NCBI RefSeq assembly: GCF_014174495.1
Contig: NZ_JACJHR010000005.1
Span: forward strand, 1-64,000
Origin: Amycolatopsis echigonensis
Lineage (GTDB): Bacteria > Actinomycetota > Actinomycetes > Mycobacteriales > Pseudonocardiaceae
Direction: 5' to 3'
Length of the DNA: 64,000 nt
Part shown: piece by piece, positions 16,954 through 25,253 of the stretch
Layout of the letters: each line of letters starts with the position of its first letter
Numbering within the stretch: the first letter of the stretch is position 1
Made by a program: the position numbers and the translations under genes
Notes under the pieces: generated by a model
The model's database searches: none
The model's input: the letters and a program-made list of their open reading frames with translations, nothing else
Told to the model about the DNA's origin: nothing

Positions 16954-17285
16954 GGGCGGCTGGCATTCGGCAGCGGGTGCCCTGTCCCCACGGGGATCGG
17001 AGCGACGCTTCGTCCCCTCCGGCCGGACGACCGCGAGAATCCGTGCGCACCAGGATCACATCGCACGCGCCGACGGCGGCGTCCGTGTGTCCGACCCATG
17101 CGTGGCGACGCGGCAGGCTGCCCAAAGCCGCAGCCACCTCACCTCGGCGAAGTGCACCGCGCCGGAGCTCCCTTGTGCCATCGATCGTGCTGCCCGGCCG
17201 GGACATGTCCGAGGGGAACGTGCTCGGGTTGCGGCAGCGCATCTCATCCGGACGGGCCCGGATGGTGGCGGCGTCGCGCTTGGCC
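16954..17285. other. Intergenic stretch between convergent genes
   Basis: About 330 bases between the TetR stop and the stop of the AcoR-like regulator. Minus-strand open frames run through it (for example with VGACDVILVRTDSRG), but none has a start site or recognisable family, and no strong hairpin was seen. Confidence 0.35.
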
Positions 17286-18734
17286 TTACGCGCGGAACTT
17301 CCGTACGTCGATCCCGTACTGCGCCAGCTTCCGGTAAACCGTGGCCCGGGCCATGCCGAGCTGCTCGGCAGCCTGCACCACCGTCATCCCCGGCTGGGCG
17401 AGGCAGCGGACGATCTCGTCCCGCTCGAGTGCCTGCATGCGGTTGAGCCGGTGCCCGGCGTTCGCGAAGACCTCCGCCGGCAGGTGCTGGACGCCGACAG
17501 TTTCCGACCAGGCAGCCGCCTTCTGGATCACCCGGCGCAGCTGCTTGACGTTCTCCGGCCAGTCATAGGCGGTCAGCGCCCGTGCCGCGGCGGGCGTGAA
17601 CTCGACCGCTCGGCCGCGTGCCCGGTGCGCGAAGTGACGGGCCAGGGGAAGCACATCGTCCGGGCGGAACCGCATCGCGGGCACCTCGACCACGGTGTCG
17701 ACGACCGGCGTCAGCTCGGCCGGAATCGCTTCCGAGGCCGCGGTGAGGACGAACGGCGCGACGCCGTCGCCGCGGAGTGCGGCGAACCGGTCCGCCAGCT
17801 CGCTCGCCGCCCACGCTGGCAACGTGTCCACGCCGGACACCACGACGCAGGTCTCGTCTTTGCCCAGTTCGGGCTCCCACACTCGCAGCCACTGGCGCAC
17901 CTCGTCCGGCGCGGGCGGACGGGCGTTCAGCAGGCGCTCGCGCGGGCGCAGTTCCCGCCGCGCGAGTGCGGCCAGCGCGGTTTTGCCCGCGCCGGGCTCG
18001 CCGGTCACCAGGACCGTCCGGCCCTGCCGCATGGCCTCGAACGCCTCGACCAGCGGGTGCTGCCAGGCTGCCGACAACCGCGGCGGGTCGAGGCGTTCGG
18101 AGTACATCCGGAAGACCTCGCCGCGCGGGGCCGGGCGCGAATGCCGGCCGGACGCGCGGGCGAGCATCAGCGCGCTCGTGTGCCCGGCCGCCGTCTGCGC
18201 GAGGGCGAGCAACAGGTCCGACGACTGTTCCGACCACGTGGTGAGGTTGACGCTGCCCGCGAGCGCGCCGCTCAGCGGATCGAGAACCGGCACCGCGGCG
18301 CAGGTGTAGCCGCGCAAGCTGGTGCAGTAGTGCTCCCCCGCGCGCACCAGCGACGGCGTGCGGTCGGCGAGGGCGAGCCCGAGACCGTTCGTTCCGGCGT
18401 TGCTCTCGGCGAAATAGAAACCCGGTGCCAGGTGCACGCGGTCCAGCGACTTGGTGATGCCGGCGTCCCCGCACATCCGGCTGAGCACCAGGCCCTCGCT
18501 GTCGGTGAGCATCAGGCTGATCGGTTCGTTCGCCAGCGTCGCCTGCAAGCCCTGCAGCACCTCGCGACCGCATTCGTACAACAGCGACTCCGTGTCGACC
18601 GAGCCGCTGAACACCGGGTTCACCTCGTCCTCGGGCACCCCGTAATGCTCGCTGCGCTGCCACGACGCGCGCAGCCGCGGCGCGTTCGCACCCGGCGCCG
18701 AAGGCGGTCCGGACTTGTGCGAAGTGTGCGGCAC
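17286..18734 (-). CDS. AcoR/MimR-type activator (GAF, degenerate AAA+, Fis HTH)
   Basis: 482 residues. An N-terminal GAF sensor region runs to about residue 180 (LANEPISLMLTDSEGLVLSR, FAESNAGTNGLGLALA, CAAVPVLDPLSGALAGSVNLT). A AAA+ domain with a good Walker A (VTGEPGAGKTALAAL) follows but lacks a GAFTGA loop, so it should not act with sigma-54. The C-terminal Fis-type HTH is QAAEQLGMARATVYRKLAQYGI. Proteins of this build activate propane and other binuclear-iron monooxygenase operons in actinobacteria. It is divergent from the amidohydrolase operon across a region with two strong palindromes. Confidence 0.85.
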   Translation of the reverse strand: MPHTSHKSGPPSAPGANAPRLRASWQRSEHYGVPEDEVNPVFSGSVDTESLLYECGREVLQGLQATLANEPISLMLTDSEGLVLSRMCGDAGITKSLDRVHLAPGFYFAESNAGTNGLGLALADRTPSLVRAGEHYCTSLRGYTCAAVPVLDPLSGALAGSVNLTTWSEQSSDLLLALAQTAAGHTSALMLARASGRHSRPAPRGEVFRMYSERLDPPRLSAAWQHPLVEAFEAMRQGRTVLVTGEPGAGKTALAALARRELRPRERLLNARPPAPDEVRQWLRVWEPELGKDETCVVVSGVDTLPAWAASELADRFAALRGDGVAPFVLTAASEAIPAELTPVVDTVVEVPAMRFRPDDVLPLARHFAHRARGRAVEFTPAAARALTAYDWPENVKQLRRVIQKAAAWSETVGVQHLPAEVFANAGHRLNRMQALERDEIVRCLAQPGMTVVQAAEQLGMARATVYRKLAQYGIDVRKFRA

Positions 18735-18784
18735 ATCGACCTCCCGGGAGACGCGGCACTGCGTCCGACCTGGCTCAGGCTAGT

Positions 18785-18805
18785 CCCGCGAGCGTAGCTC
18801 GCGGG
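18785..18805. promoter_or_regulatory. Perfect 9-3-9 inverted repeat upstream of the AcoR-like gene
   Basis: CCCGCGAGC-GTA-GCTCGCGGG. It lies in the divergent promoter region just before the 12-3-12 palindrome. It could be an operator or a transcript hairpin of the regulator leader. Confidence 0.5.
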
Positions 18806-18809
18806 CCCG

Positions 18810-18836
18810 CTCGGTGTCTCAAACTGAGACACCGAG
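18810..18836. promoter_or_regulatory. Perfect 12-3-12 inverted repeat, likely activator site
   Basis: Left arm CTCGGTGTCTCA (18810-18821), spacer AAC, right arm TGAGACACCGAG (18825-18836), with no mismatch. It is about 80 bases before the amidohydrolase start, a distance suited to activator binding. The AcoR-like regulator is the obvious candidate. Confidence 0.65.
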
Positions 18837-18915
18837 GTCCTCCCCCGCCCGCCCCGGCGTCTCTACCGTCCGAGTCCGGACGTGCCGACGCGGTCACGAC
18901 GCGGAGAGGAAACCC

Positions 18916-19941
18916 ATGTACACCAAGGACGGCGAGAACTACTACATCCTGGACGCACACGTGGCGCTGTGGGACGCCCGCCCGGAAAACCAGCGCAACA
19001 TCCACGGCAAGCAGTTCATCGACTGCTTCTACGACTACCACCGCAACCTCAGCCCGGAATCCGAGGTGTGGCCGTACGAGGACTACCTCTACCAAGGCGG
19101 CGACCGGCTGATGAAGGACCTGTTCGCCGACGGGTACGTGGACCACGCGATCTTTCAGCCGGCCGCGCTGCCCGCCTTCTACACCAACGGTTTCGGCCAG
19201 ACCGAGGAAGCGTTCGCGCTCGCGCAGCGGCATCCGGACAAGCTCACCTACAACCACTGCTGGGACCCGCGCTTCGGCGAAGACGGGCTGAAGCAGCTGC
19301 GAGAAGACGCGAAACGGTTCAATTTGAAGGGCGTCAAGCTCTACACCGCCGAGTGGTTCGGCGACTCGCGCGGCTGGAAGCTCGACGACAAGTGGAGCTA
19401 CCGGTACCTGGAAGCGGCGCAGGAACTGGGCATCCGCAACATCCACATCCACAAGGGCCCCACCATCCGGCCGCTGGACCGCGACGCGTTCGACGTCGCC
19501 GACGTGGACAAGGTCGCCACCGACTTCACCGAACTCAACTTCGTCATCGAGCACTGCGGCCTGCCCCGGCTGGAGGACTTCTGCTGGATCGCCACGCAGG
19601 AGCCGAACGTGCACGCCGGACTCGCCGTCGCGATGCCGTTCATCCACACTCGTCCCCGCTACTTCGCGCAGGTCATCGGCGAACTGCTGTACTGGCTCGA
19701 CGAAAACCGGATCCAGTTCTCCAGCGACTACGCGATCTGGACGCCGAAATGGCTCGTGGAGAAGTTCGTCGACTTCCAGATTCCCGAGGACATGACGGAA
19801 TACCCGCCGCTCACCACCGAAGTCAAGAAGAAGATCCTCGGACTCAACGCCGCGGCGATGTACGACATCGAGGTCCCGGCCGAGCTGCGCGTGGCCGACG
19901 CCCCGGCCGACGCGACGCCGGAGGCGGTGTCGGTCGCGTGA
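18916..19941 (+). CDS. Amidohydrolase-family protein of the propane-monooxygenase accessory type
   Basis: 341 residues. The long matches KGVKLYTAEWFGDSRGWKLD, NIHIHKGPTIRPLDRDAFDV, HCGLPRLEDFCWIATQEPNV and FSSDYAIWTPKWLVEKFVDF identify the amidohydrolase-2 subfamily encoded next to prm/mim monooxygenase subunits in actinobacteria, where it is thought to help make the active hydroxylase. The first metal site, normally HxH, reads DAHVALWD, so one His is Ala. GGAGAGGAAACCC precedes the ATG. It is the first gene of a four-gene unit, and the stop overlaps the next GTG. Confidence 0.82.
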   Translation: MYTKDGENYYILDAHVALWDARPENQRNIHGKQFIDCFYDYHRNLSPESEVWPYEDYLYQGGDRLMKDLFADGYVDHAIFQPAALPAFYTNGFGQTEEAFALAQRHPDKLTYNHCWDPRFGEDGLKQLREDAKRFNLKGVKLYTAEWFGDSRGWKLDDKWSYRYLEAAQELGIRNIHIHKGPTIRPLDRDAFDVADVDKVATDFTELNFVIEHCGLPRLEDFCWIATQEPNVHAGLAVAMPFIHTRPRYFAQVIGELLYWLDENRIQFSSDYAIWTPKWLVEKFVDFQIPEDMTEYPPLTTEVKKKILGLNAAAMYDIEVPAELRVADAPADATPEAVSVA

Positions 19942-20669
19942 CGCCCGATTTGGAAGAGCGCGCCCGCAGCGCCCTGGACACCGTCTTCGACCCCGAACTC
20001 GACGAGCCGATCACCGACCTGGGCTTCGTGCGGTCCCTCGAGGCCCGGGACGGAACGCTGACCGTGCACCTGCGGCTGCCGACTTCGTTCTGTTCGCCCA
20101 ATTTCGCGTACTTGATGGCATCGGACGCGAAGGACGTGCTGACCGGGTTGCCCGGCGCGGCGCGGGTCGAGGTGCGGTTGGACGACCATCACGATTCGGA
20201 CCTGATCAATCGGGGACTGGCCGCGGACGCGGGCTACCGCGGCACGTTCGGCAGCGAGGCGGAGAAAGATCTCGACGAGCTGCGCCTGACCTTCCGGCGC
20301 AAAGCGCACACCGCGGCGATGGAGCGAGTCCTGACCGCATTGCTTCGCGCAGACCGCGATCTGACCGAGGAAGCGCTGCACGACGTCACGCTCGGGGATC
20401 TGCCCGACGACCGCGCCACGAGCGCCCTCCTGCGCCGCCGCGCCGCGCTCGGCCTCGCCACCGCGCCGGACCAGCCGGTGCTCGTCGACGACCGCGGACA
20501 GCCGTATCCGAGGGACGAAGTGCCGCTGCGGTTGCGATTCGCACGGTCGGTCCGCATCTCGATGGACGGCAACGCGCATTTCTGCCGAGGCCTGCTCCTC
20601 ACCCGCTACCCCGAATCCGCGGCCGACCAGACGCCGCGCGAGCACGCAACCGCCAAGGAGGCGTCGTGA
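19938..20669 (+). CDS. DUF59/MIP18 iron-sulfur assembly-type protein with extension
   Basis: 243 residues from GTG 19938, overlapping the previous stop. The first ~85 residues are a DUF59 (SufT/MIP18-like) domain: ALDTVFDPELDEPITDLGFV, then LPTSFCSPNFAYLMASDAKDVL with the conserved Cys. The remaining ~150 residues are helical (KDLDELRLTFRRKAHTAAMERVL) and typical of the version found in prm/mim operons. A role in metal or Fe-S delivery is likely from the domain. The next gene starts inside its stop codon. Confidence 0.8.
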   Translation: MTPDLEERARSALDTVFDPELDEPITDLGFVRSLEARDGTLTVHLRLPTSFCSPNFAYLMASDAKDVLTGLPGAARVEVRLDDHHDSDLINRGLAADAGYRGTFGSEAEKDLDELRLTFRRKAHTAAMERVLTALLRADRDLTEEALHDVTLGDLPDDRATSALLRRRAALGLATAPDQPVLVDDRGQPYPRDEVPLRLRFARSVRISMDGNAHFCRGLLLTRYPESAADQTPREHATAKEAS

Positions 20670-21691
20670 AAGCAGTACAGGTCGTCGGATACGACCAGAG
20701 TCCCCGGCTCGCGGACGTCCCCGAACCGGACGTCACCGGCCCCCACGACGTGATCGTGCGGATCGGCGGCGCCGGCGTCTGCCGCACCGACCTGCACATC
20801 CTCGAGGGGCAATGGGCCGAGAAGTCCGGCGTCGCGCTGCCCTACACGATCGGCCACGAGAACGCGGGCTGGGTGCACGCTGTCGGCGACGCGGTCACGA
20901 ACGTGGCCGAGGGCGACAAGGTGATCGTGCATCCGCTGATCACCTGTGGTCTGTGCCGCGCCTGCCGCAGCGGCGACGACGTGCATTGCGCGGCAAGCCA
21001 ATTCCCCGGAATCGACACCGCCGGCGGATACGCCGAGTACCTCAAGACCTCGGCGCGCAGCGTCGTGAAACTCGACGACGCCCTGGAACCGGCCGATGTC
21101 GCCGCGCTGGCCGACGCCGGGCTCACCGCCTACCACGCGGCCGCCAAGGCAGCGCGGCGGCTGCGGCCGGGCGACCGCTGCGTGGTGATCGGCGCGGGCG
21201 GGCTCGGGCACATCGGCATCCAGGTGCTCAAGGCGCTCACCGCGGCCGAGCTGATCGTCGTGGACCACCACCCGGAGGCAGTCAAGCTGGCCGAATCGAT
21301 CGGAGCCGACCACGGCGTCGTCGCGGACGGCGGACACGTCGCCGCCGTCCAGGACCTCACCGGCGGTGCGGGAGCGGAAACCGTCATCGACTTCGTCGGC
21401 GAGGGCGGCGCGACCCGCGACGGCATCGCCATGCTGCGCCGCGCGGGCGACTACCACGTCGTCGGCTACGGCGAGAACATCGACGTCCCGACCATCGACG
21501 TCATCTCCGCCGAAATCAACTTCATCGGCAACCTCGTCGGGTCCTACACCGACCTCTGCGAGCTCATGGTGCTCGCCGCGCAGGACCGCGTGCGGCTGCA
21601 CACCGTGCGCTACCCGCTCGAAAAATTCCAAACCGCCCTGGACGACCTCGCCGCCGGACGCATCCGCGGCCGGGCGATCCTCGTCCCCTGA
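20666..21691 (+). CDS. Zinc-dependent alcohol dehydrogenase (NAD(P))
   Basis: 341-residue medium-chain dehydrogenase. Catalytic zinc ligands are Cys in GVCRTDLH and the GHENAGWV His-Glu pair; the structural zinc loop CGLCRACRSGDDVHC has four Cys. The NAD(P) site is VIGAGGLGHIGIQVL. The start is a GTG with AAGGAGG upstream, overlapping the DUF59 stop. In propane operons the same position holds the enzyme that oxidises 2-propanol or 1-propanol; here the alcohol source is open because no monooxygenase is encoded nearby. Confidence 0.88.
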   Translation: MKAVQVVGYDQSPRLADVPEPDVTGPHDVIVRIGGAGVCRTDLHILEGQWAEKSGVALPYTIGHENAGWVHAVGDAVTNVAEGDKVIVHPLITCGLCRACRSGDDVHCAASQFPGIDTAGGYAEYLKTSARSVVKLDDALEPADVAALADAGLTAYHAAAKAARRLRPGDRCVVIGAGGLGHIGIQVLKALTAAELIVVDHHPEAVKLAESIGADHGVVADGGHVAAVQDLTGGAGAETVIDFVGEGGATRDGIAMLRRAGDYHVVGYGENIDVPTIDVISAEINFIGNLVGSYTDLCELMVLAAQDRVRLHTVRYPLEKFQTALDDLAAGRIRGRAILVP

Positions 21692-21709
21692 CCCGTCGAA
21701 GGAAATGGG

Positions 21710-22036
21710 ATGATCTTCATTACCGCGAAATTCCGCGTGAAGCCCGAACACGCCGAGAACTGGCCGGAGATCTCGCGCGCGTTCACCGATGCGACCCGCG
21801 CCGAACCAGGCTGTCTCTGGTACGAATGGTCCCGCAGCCTCGCCGAGCCCACCGAATACGTCCTCGTCGAAGCCTTCCGCGACGACGACGCGGGCGCCGC
21901 GCACGTCGGCTCGGACCACTTCAAAGCCGCACAACGGGAACTGCCTCCGTACCTGGCCGAAACACCGCGCATCGTCAACGCGAAGGTCGACCAGAACGAC
22001 TGGTCCGAGCTGGGCGAACTCGCGGTCCGCAGCTGA
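21710..22036 (+). CDS. Antibiotic-biosynthesis-monooxygenase (ABM) domain protein
   Basis: 108 residues, a single dimeric alpha+beta barrel of the ABM/YgiN type: MIFITAKFRVKPEHAENWPE, ATRAEPGCLWYEWSRS, and EAFRDDDAGAAHVGSDHFKA with the conserved His. GAAGGAAATGGG precedes the ATG, 18 bases after the alcohol dehydrogenase stop. It closes the operon. Such proteins can be cofactor-free quinol or aldehyde-processing monooxygenases; the substrate here is unknown. Confidence 0.82.
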   Translation: MIFITAKFRVKPEHAENWPEISRAFTDATRAEPGCLWYEWSRSLAEPTEYVLVEAFRDDDAGAAHVGSDHFKAAQRELPPYLAETPRIVNAKVDQNDWSELGELAVRS

Positions 22037-22049
22037 TTGCGGCACGAGC

Positions 22050-22085
22050 GAGGGGCCTCGGCCGGTATCCGCGCCGAGGCCCCTC
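22050..22085. terminator. 13-bp hairpin after the ABM gene
   Basis: GAGGGGCCTCGGC (22050-22062) pairs perfectly with 22073-22085. It lies between convergent genes and can serve both strands. Confidence 0.8.
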
Positions 22086-22156
22086 GACTCGCTCACTCAC
22101 GGCCTGACGTCGCTTTTCCGGTGCGCCGGACTTGGCGACCGTGAGCGTCGGCGACG

Positions 22157-23146
22157 TTATCGGGGCGCAGGTGCCTGACAGGCGAATTGCATTGCGCGGT
22201 AGGGCCAGTTGCGGCCCGTATGCCACTGGCTGACGATCAGGTGCAGATTGTCCATTGTGGATCCGGGCACGACGTAGCCGCCGTAGAGTTGGGCGACCCG
22301 GCCGTCGGCGTGGTCTTCGTCGTCCCATCCGCTGCCCCGCAAGACGGTGTCGCGGGGCGCTTCGTACAGATTCGCGGTCGGCACGTCGAGGTTCAGCACG
22401 TCGATCCGGTAGTTCCCGGCGTCGAACAGCGAAAGCAACCACCGGCCGTCGACCGGGCGCAGGCTCAGTTCCCCGTAGGCGCCGGTGAGCGCCACGGTCG
22501 GCGGATTTCCCCACGCCCACTGGTCGTCGCGGAAACCCCAGCCTTCCCAGGCGGACGGGTCGGTCAGCCGGCCGGCTGGAACGCGGTGCAGCAGCAAGCC
22601 CGCGTCCCGGCGGAACCCGGTGGAGAACGCGTAGACGTAGCCGTCGTCCCCCGGCGCCCAGGTGAGCATCTGAAACAACCCGCCGTGCAGATCGCCCGGC
22701 CACCGCGCGCCGGTGTGTTCCCAGGTCTCGCCGTTGTCCAGCGACCGGTACACCTCCGTCCAGTGCACCTCGCCGAGCCGCCGGCACACCATCACGTGCA
22801 GATACAAGGCATCGCCCACGGCGATGACATCGGTAGGGAGGATCGTGCTGACCCGCCGCCAGCGGATGAGCGAGTCGTGCTGGTACCGCACTGCCTGCGC
22901 GGCGTAGTCGCCCGGCCCGGCGGAGCCGGTCCACTCGATCCCGCTGCGGGCCGTCGCCGGGTCGCCGAAAAGCACGACCGGCGAGCGCCAGCCCGGACCG
23001 CCGACGCCGGCCTGTTCGAACGTGTCCCCGAACACCGACACCAGCCGCCCGTCCGGGGCGACCGTGGTGGCGCCGAGGTCGGTGCCTCCGACGCCGAACC
23101 GATCGGTCACTCCCGGCCCGGTCAAATCCTTGACCTTACGCCCCAT
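22157..23146 (-). CDS. DUF4185-type beta-propeller protein
   Basis: 329 residues of repeated beta-strand blades with aspartate-box-like turns (YRSLDNGETWEHTGARW, TWAPGDDGYVYAFSTGF, GELSLRPVDGRWLLSLFD). DUF4185 proteins resemble five-bladed glycosidase or sialidase propellers and are often secreted; this one has no signal peptide (it starts MGRKVKDLTG). AAGGA lies eight bases before the ATG. It is convergent with the alcohol operon and probably unrelated to it. Enzymatic activity is unknown. Confidence 0.75.
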   Translation of the reverse strand: MGRKVKDLTGPGVTDRFGVGGTDLGATTVAPDGRLVSVFGDTFEQAGVGGPGWRSPVVLFGDPATARSGIEWTGSAGPGDYAAQAVRYQHDSLIRWRRVSTILPTDVIAVGDALYLHVMVCRRLGEVHWTEVYRSLDNGETWEHTGARWPGDLHGGLFQMLTWAPGDDGYVYAFSTGFRRDAGLLLHRVPAGRLTDPSAWEGWGFRDDQWAWGNPPTVALTGAYGELSLRPVDGRWLLSLFDAGNYRIDVLNLDVPTANLYEAPRDTVLRGSGWDDEDHADGRVAQLYGGYVVPGSTMDNLHLIVSQWHTGRNWPYRAMQFACQAPAPR

Positions 23147-23386
23147 TCATCATCCTTCGCGCTGATCGCTGCGTCCGCGCCAGGCGAGCCCGGCACGAGG
23201 GCTGCCTCCCGACTGTAGGGGCCACGACCTGCCACGGCCGTGCGCGGGGCCGCCGGGCGGGAGCTGCCAAACGAAGGGCGTGATTTTCCGGGGCCGTACC
23301 CGGTTTCCGGGCCGCGCCGCGGGTGCGGGTGCCATTCGAATGCCTCGGCGTTGTCGCGCCTTCGCCACCGAGGAAGCCGAACGCCG

Positions 23387-23740
23387 CTACGCCAGCGCCT
23401 CCACGTCGGTCAGCGCCCGGGACCGGACCTGGAACCGGACGCCTTCCGGAGCTTCCAGGGAAAACCCGTCTCCCCGGCCCGGGACCACGTCGACAGTCAA
23501 GCGGGTGTGCCGCCAGTACTCGTACTGGTCGGCGCTCATCCAGAACTGGGTGTCGCCGGCGAGTTCGCCGACCAGGACGTCCGAACGGCCCACCCGGAGT
23601 TCGCTGTGCGGGTAGCACAACGGCTCGGTTCCGGTCTGCTGGACCATCAGCGGCCCGTGCCGCAGGCGCAGCCGGAGAAGCACGTCCTCGGCGGCCGGGG
23701 TGAGCCCGACCCGGACGAAAACCCCGCTCTCTCCTCCCAC
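23387..23740 (-). CDS. DUF779 protein lacking the usual cysteine motif
   Basis: 117 residues from GTG 23740 (AAGGGG five bases upstream; a GTG at 23785 would add 15 residues). DUF779 is recognised by LRLRHGPLMVQQTG, LCYPHSELRVGRSDVLVGEL and FWMSADQYEYWRHTRLTVDV followed by VVPGRG and FSLEAPEGVRF. Family members usually carry a GGCCDGSxPMC stretch; here it is reduced to GTEPLC, so the Cys pair is gone. DUF779 genes commonly accompany aldehyde/alcohol dehydrogenases, consistent with the iron alcohol dehydrogenase 1.5 kb away. Confidence 0.8.
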   Translation of the reverse strand: MGGESGVFVRVGLTPAAEDVLLRLRLRHGPLMVQQTGTEPLCYPHSELRVGRSDVLVGELAGDTQFWMSADQYEYWRHTRLTVDVVPGRGDGFSLEAPEGVRFQVRSRALTDVEALA

Positions 23741-23827
23741 TTCGTCCCCTTCCCTCGCTCGACGATGAGCCGTGACGCGGCTCACTGTCCCGGGGAAAGG
23801 TTGCGGCGGGGTTGGCGCGCGGCCGGG

Positions 23828-25048
23828 TCACTCCCGGCGCGCGACGGCGAGCCGTCCGGCCGCGACGGCCCGGCGGGCATCGCCGGGGGCCAGCGCGGCG
23901 AGCGCGTGCTCGTGGATTTCCGCGTCGTACAGGGCGCGCTCGCCGTAGGCCAACGCGTGTTCCGGCGCGTCGCTGGCCAGCACCGCCGAACGCATGGCCA
24001 CCTCCAGGTGGTCGCGCCACTGCACGATTCCGGGCGCTTCCGACTGCGGCAGCAACGGACCGCGGTACAGCCGCACGGCGGTCGCGAGGTCGCGGCGTTC
24101 CAACGCACGCAGCACGTCCACCGCGTCGCAGCCGATCGGCACCGTCGACGCGTACCGCCGGGGACTCACCACGCCGCCGAGCGCGTTGCGCAGGTGCGAG
24201 GCCTCCGCGCGCACCGTCGTCGACGTCACCGGACGGTCGCCGTAGAGCGCCTCGCGCAGCGCGTCCAGCGAGAACCCGTCCGGTTGCAACGCCAGCAAGG
24301 TCAGGATTTCCAGCTGCCGCGGACGCAGGTTCAGCGGGACCCCGTCGCGGGTCGCCGCGGCGACTCCTAGCGACGAGACCCGCAGCCCGGCCGGCGAGAC
24401 CGCAGGCAGGCCGGATTCGATGGCCGACACGAGCGACCGGACCGTCGACATCGCCAGCGGATGCGACCGGTCCCAGGTGCTCGACAGGTCGAGCACGCCC
24501 AGCACGCGGCCGCGCGCGTCCCGGATCGGGGCGCAGTAGCAGACCCAGCCGTGCAGAGCCGCGACCAGGTGCTCGGCGGAGAACACCGCACTCGGCCGCC
24601 CGGTGCGCAGCGCGAGCGACAGCGCGTTCGTCCCCATCGCGGGTTCGTCCCAGCACCCGCCGGGGGCGAAGTTGACCCGCTCGGCCCGCCGGCGCATCAC
24701 CCGTCCGCCGCAGGTCCACAGAATCGTGCCGGTTTCGTCGGTGACCGCCGCGATGAATCCCGCGTCGTCGGCGATCGTCCGCAGTTCGTCGGCCACGCGC
24801 AGCACCGGCGCGCGCAGCGGCGACTCGCTCCAGCGCGGCCGCACGACGCCGCCGTCCGAGACCGGCGCCCGGTCGGTGGCGGGATCGACTGTCGGCAGCG
24901 ACCGCATCCACGATTCGGCGACCTCGTGCCGCAGCGGAACGTCGCCCGGCAGGCGCGCGGGATCCCGCAGCCGCGGGACCACCTCCGCCCACTGCTGCTC
25001 GAGATCGAGCCTGCGCCGTCGAAGCGAACCGAGTCCGTGCATTGACAT
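23828..25048 (-). CDS. GAF-domain transcriptional regulator with BTAD-like tail
   Basis: 406 residues from ATG 25048 (ATG 25042 is also possible). The first ~60 residues are helical. A GAF domain follows (GFIAAVTDETGTILWTCGG, DEPAMGTNALSLALRTGRP, YCAPIRDARGRVLGVLDLS). The C-terminal part has a winged-helix segment, LNLRPRQLEILTLLALQP...LREALYGDRPVTSTTVRAEASHLR, and a short bacterial-transcription-activation-like helical end. The GAF part is close to that of AcoR regulators. It is divergent from the iron alcohol dehydrogenase gene across a MadR-like palindrome, and is a plausible aldehyde or alcohol sensor. Confidence 0.75.
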   Translation of the reverse strand: MSMHGLGSLRRRRLDLEQQWAEVVPRLRDPARLPGDVPLRHEVAESWMRSLPTVDPATDRAPVSDGGVVRPRWSESPLRAPVLRVADELRTIADDAGFIAAVTDETGTILWTCGGRVMRRRAERVNFAPGGCWDEPAMGTNALSLALRTGRPSAVFSAEHLVAALHGWVCYCAPIRDARGRVLGVLDLSSTWDRSHPLAMSTVRSLVSAIESGLPAVSPAGLRVSSLGVAAATRDGVPLNLRPRQLEILTLLALQPDGFSLDALREALYGDRPVTSTTVRAEASHLRNALGGVVSPRRYASTVPIGCDAVDVLRALERRDLATAVRLYRGPLLPQSEAPGIVQWRDHLEVAMRSAVLASDAPEHALAYGERALYDAEIHEHALAALAPGDARRAVAAGRLAVARRE

Positions 25049-25107
25049 CCCGACGTCGTCGTCCTCCGTGCCGGTCGTCGATCCTCCCAAGCCGCTCCCC
25101 CGTTCGC

Positions 25108-25127
25108 ACCTGCCCGATCGGACAGGT
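25108..25127. promoter_or_regulatory. CCTG-N12-CAGG palindrome, site 1
   Basis: ACCTGCCC-GATC-GGACAGGT, an 8-4-8 dyad with one mismatched pair, between the GAF regulator and the iron alcohol dehydrogenase. The same motif occurs twice before the methanol dehydrogenase and nickel transporter genes. Confidence 0.65.
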
Positions 25128-25253
25128 TCCCCGGCCGCGAAGGAGGGGGCGGCCCCGCCGGCGGGCGCCTATGCTGGAGAGCCGTCCGTCCGACGGCGGG
25201 CGGGGTTACCCTCGAGCCGGCATGAAGGTTCCTCACCAGCACGGGAGGTCCCG

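Noticed and set aside
16838..17242. Minus-strand frame containing VGACDVILVRTDSRG
   Set aside because: Overlaps the end of the TetR gene, no start signal and no recognisable family.
17286..18734. Sigma-54 activator reading of the AcoR-like protein
   Set aside because: No GAFTGA loop in the AAA+ domain and no -24/-12 promoter in front of the target operon; actinobacteria lack sigma-54.
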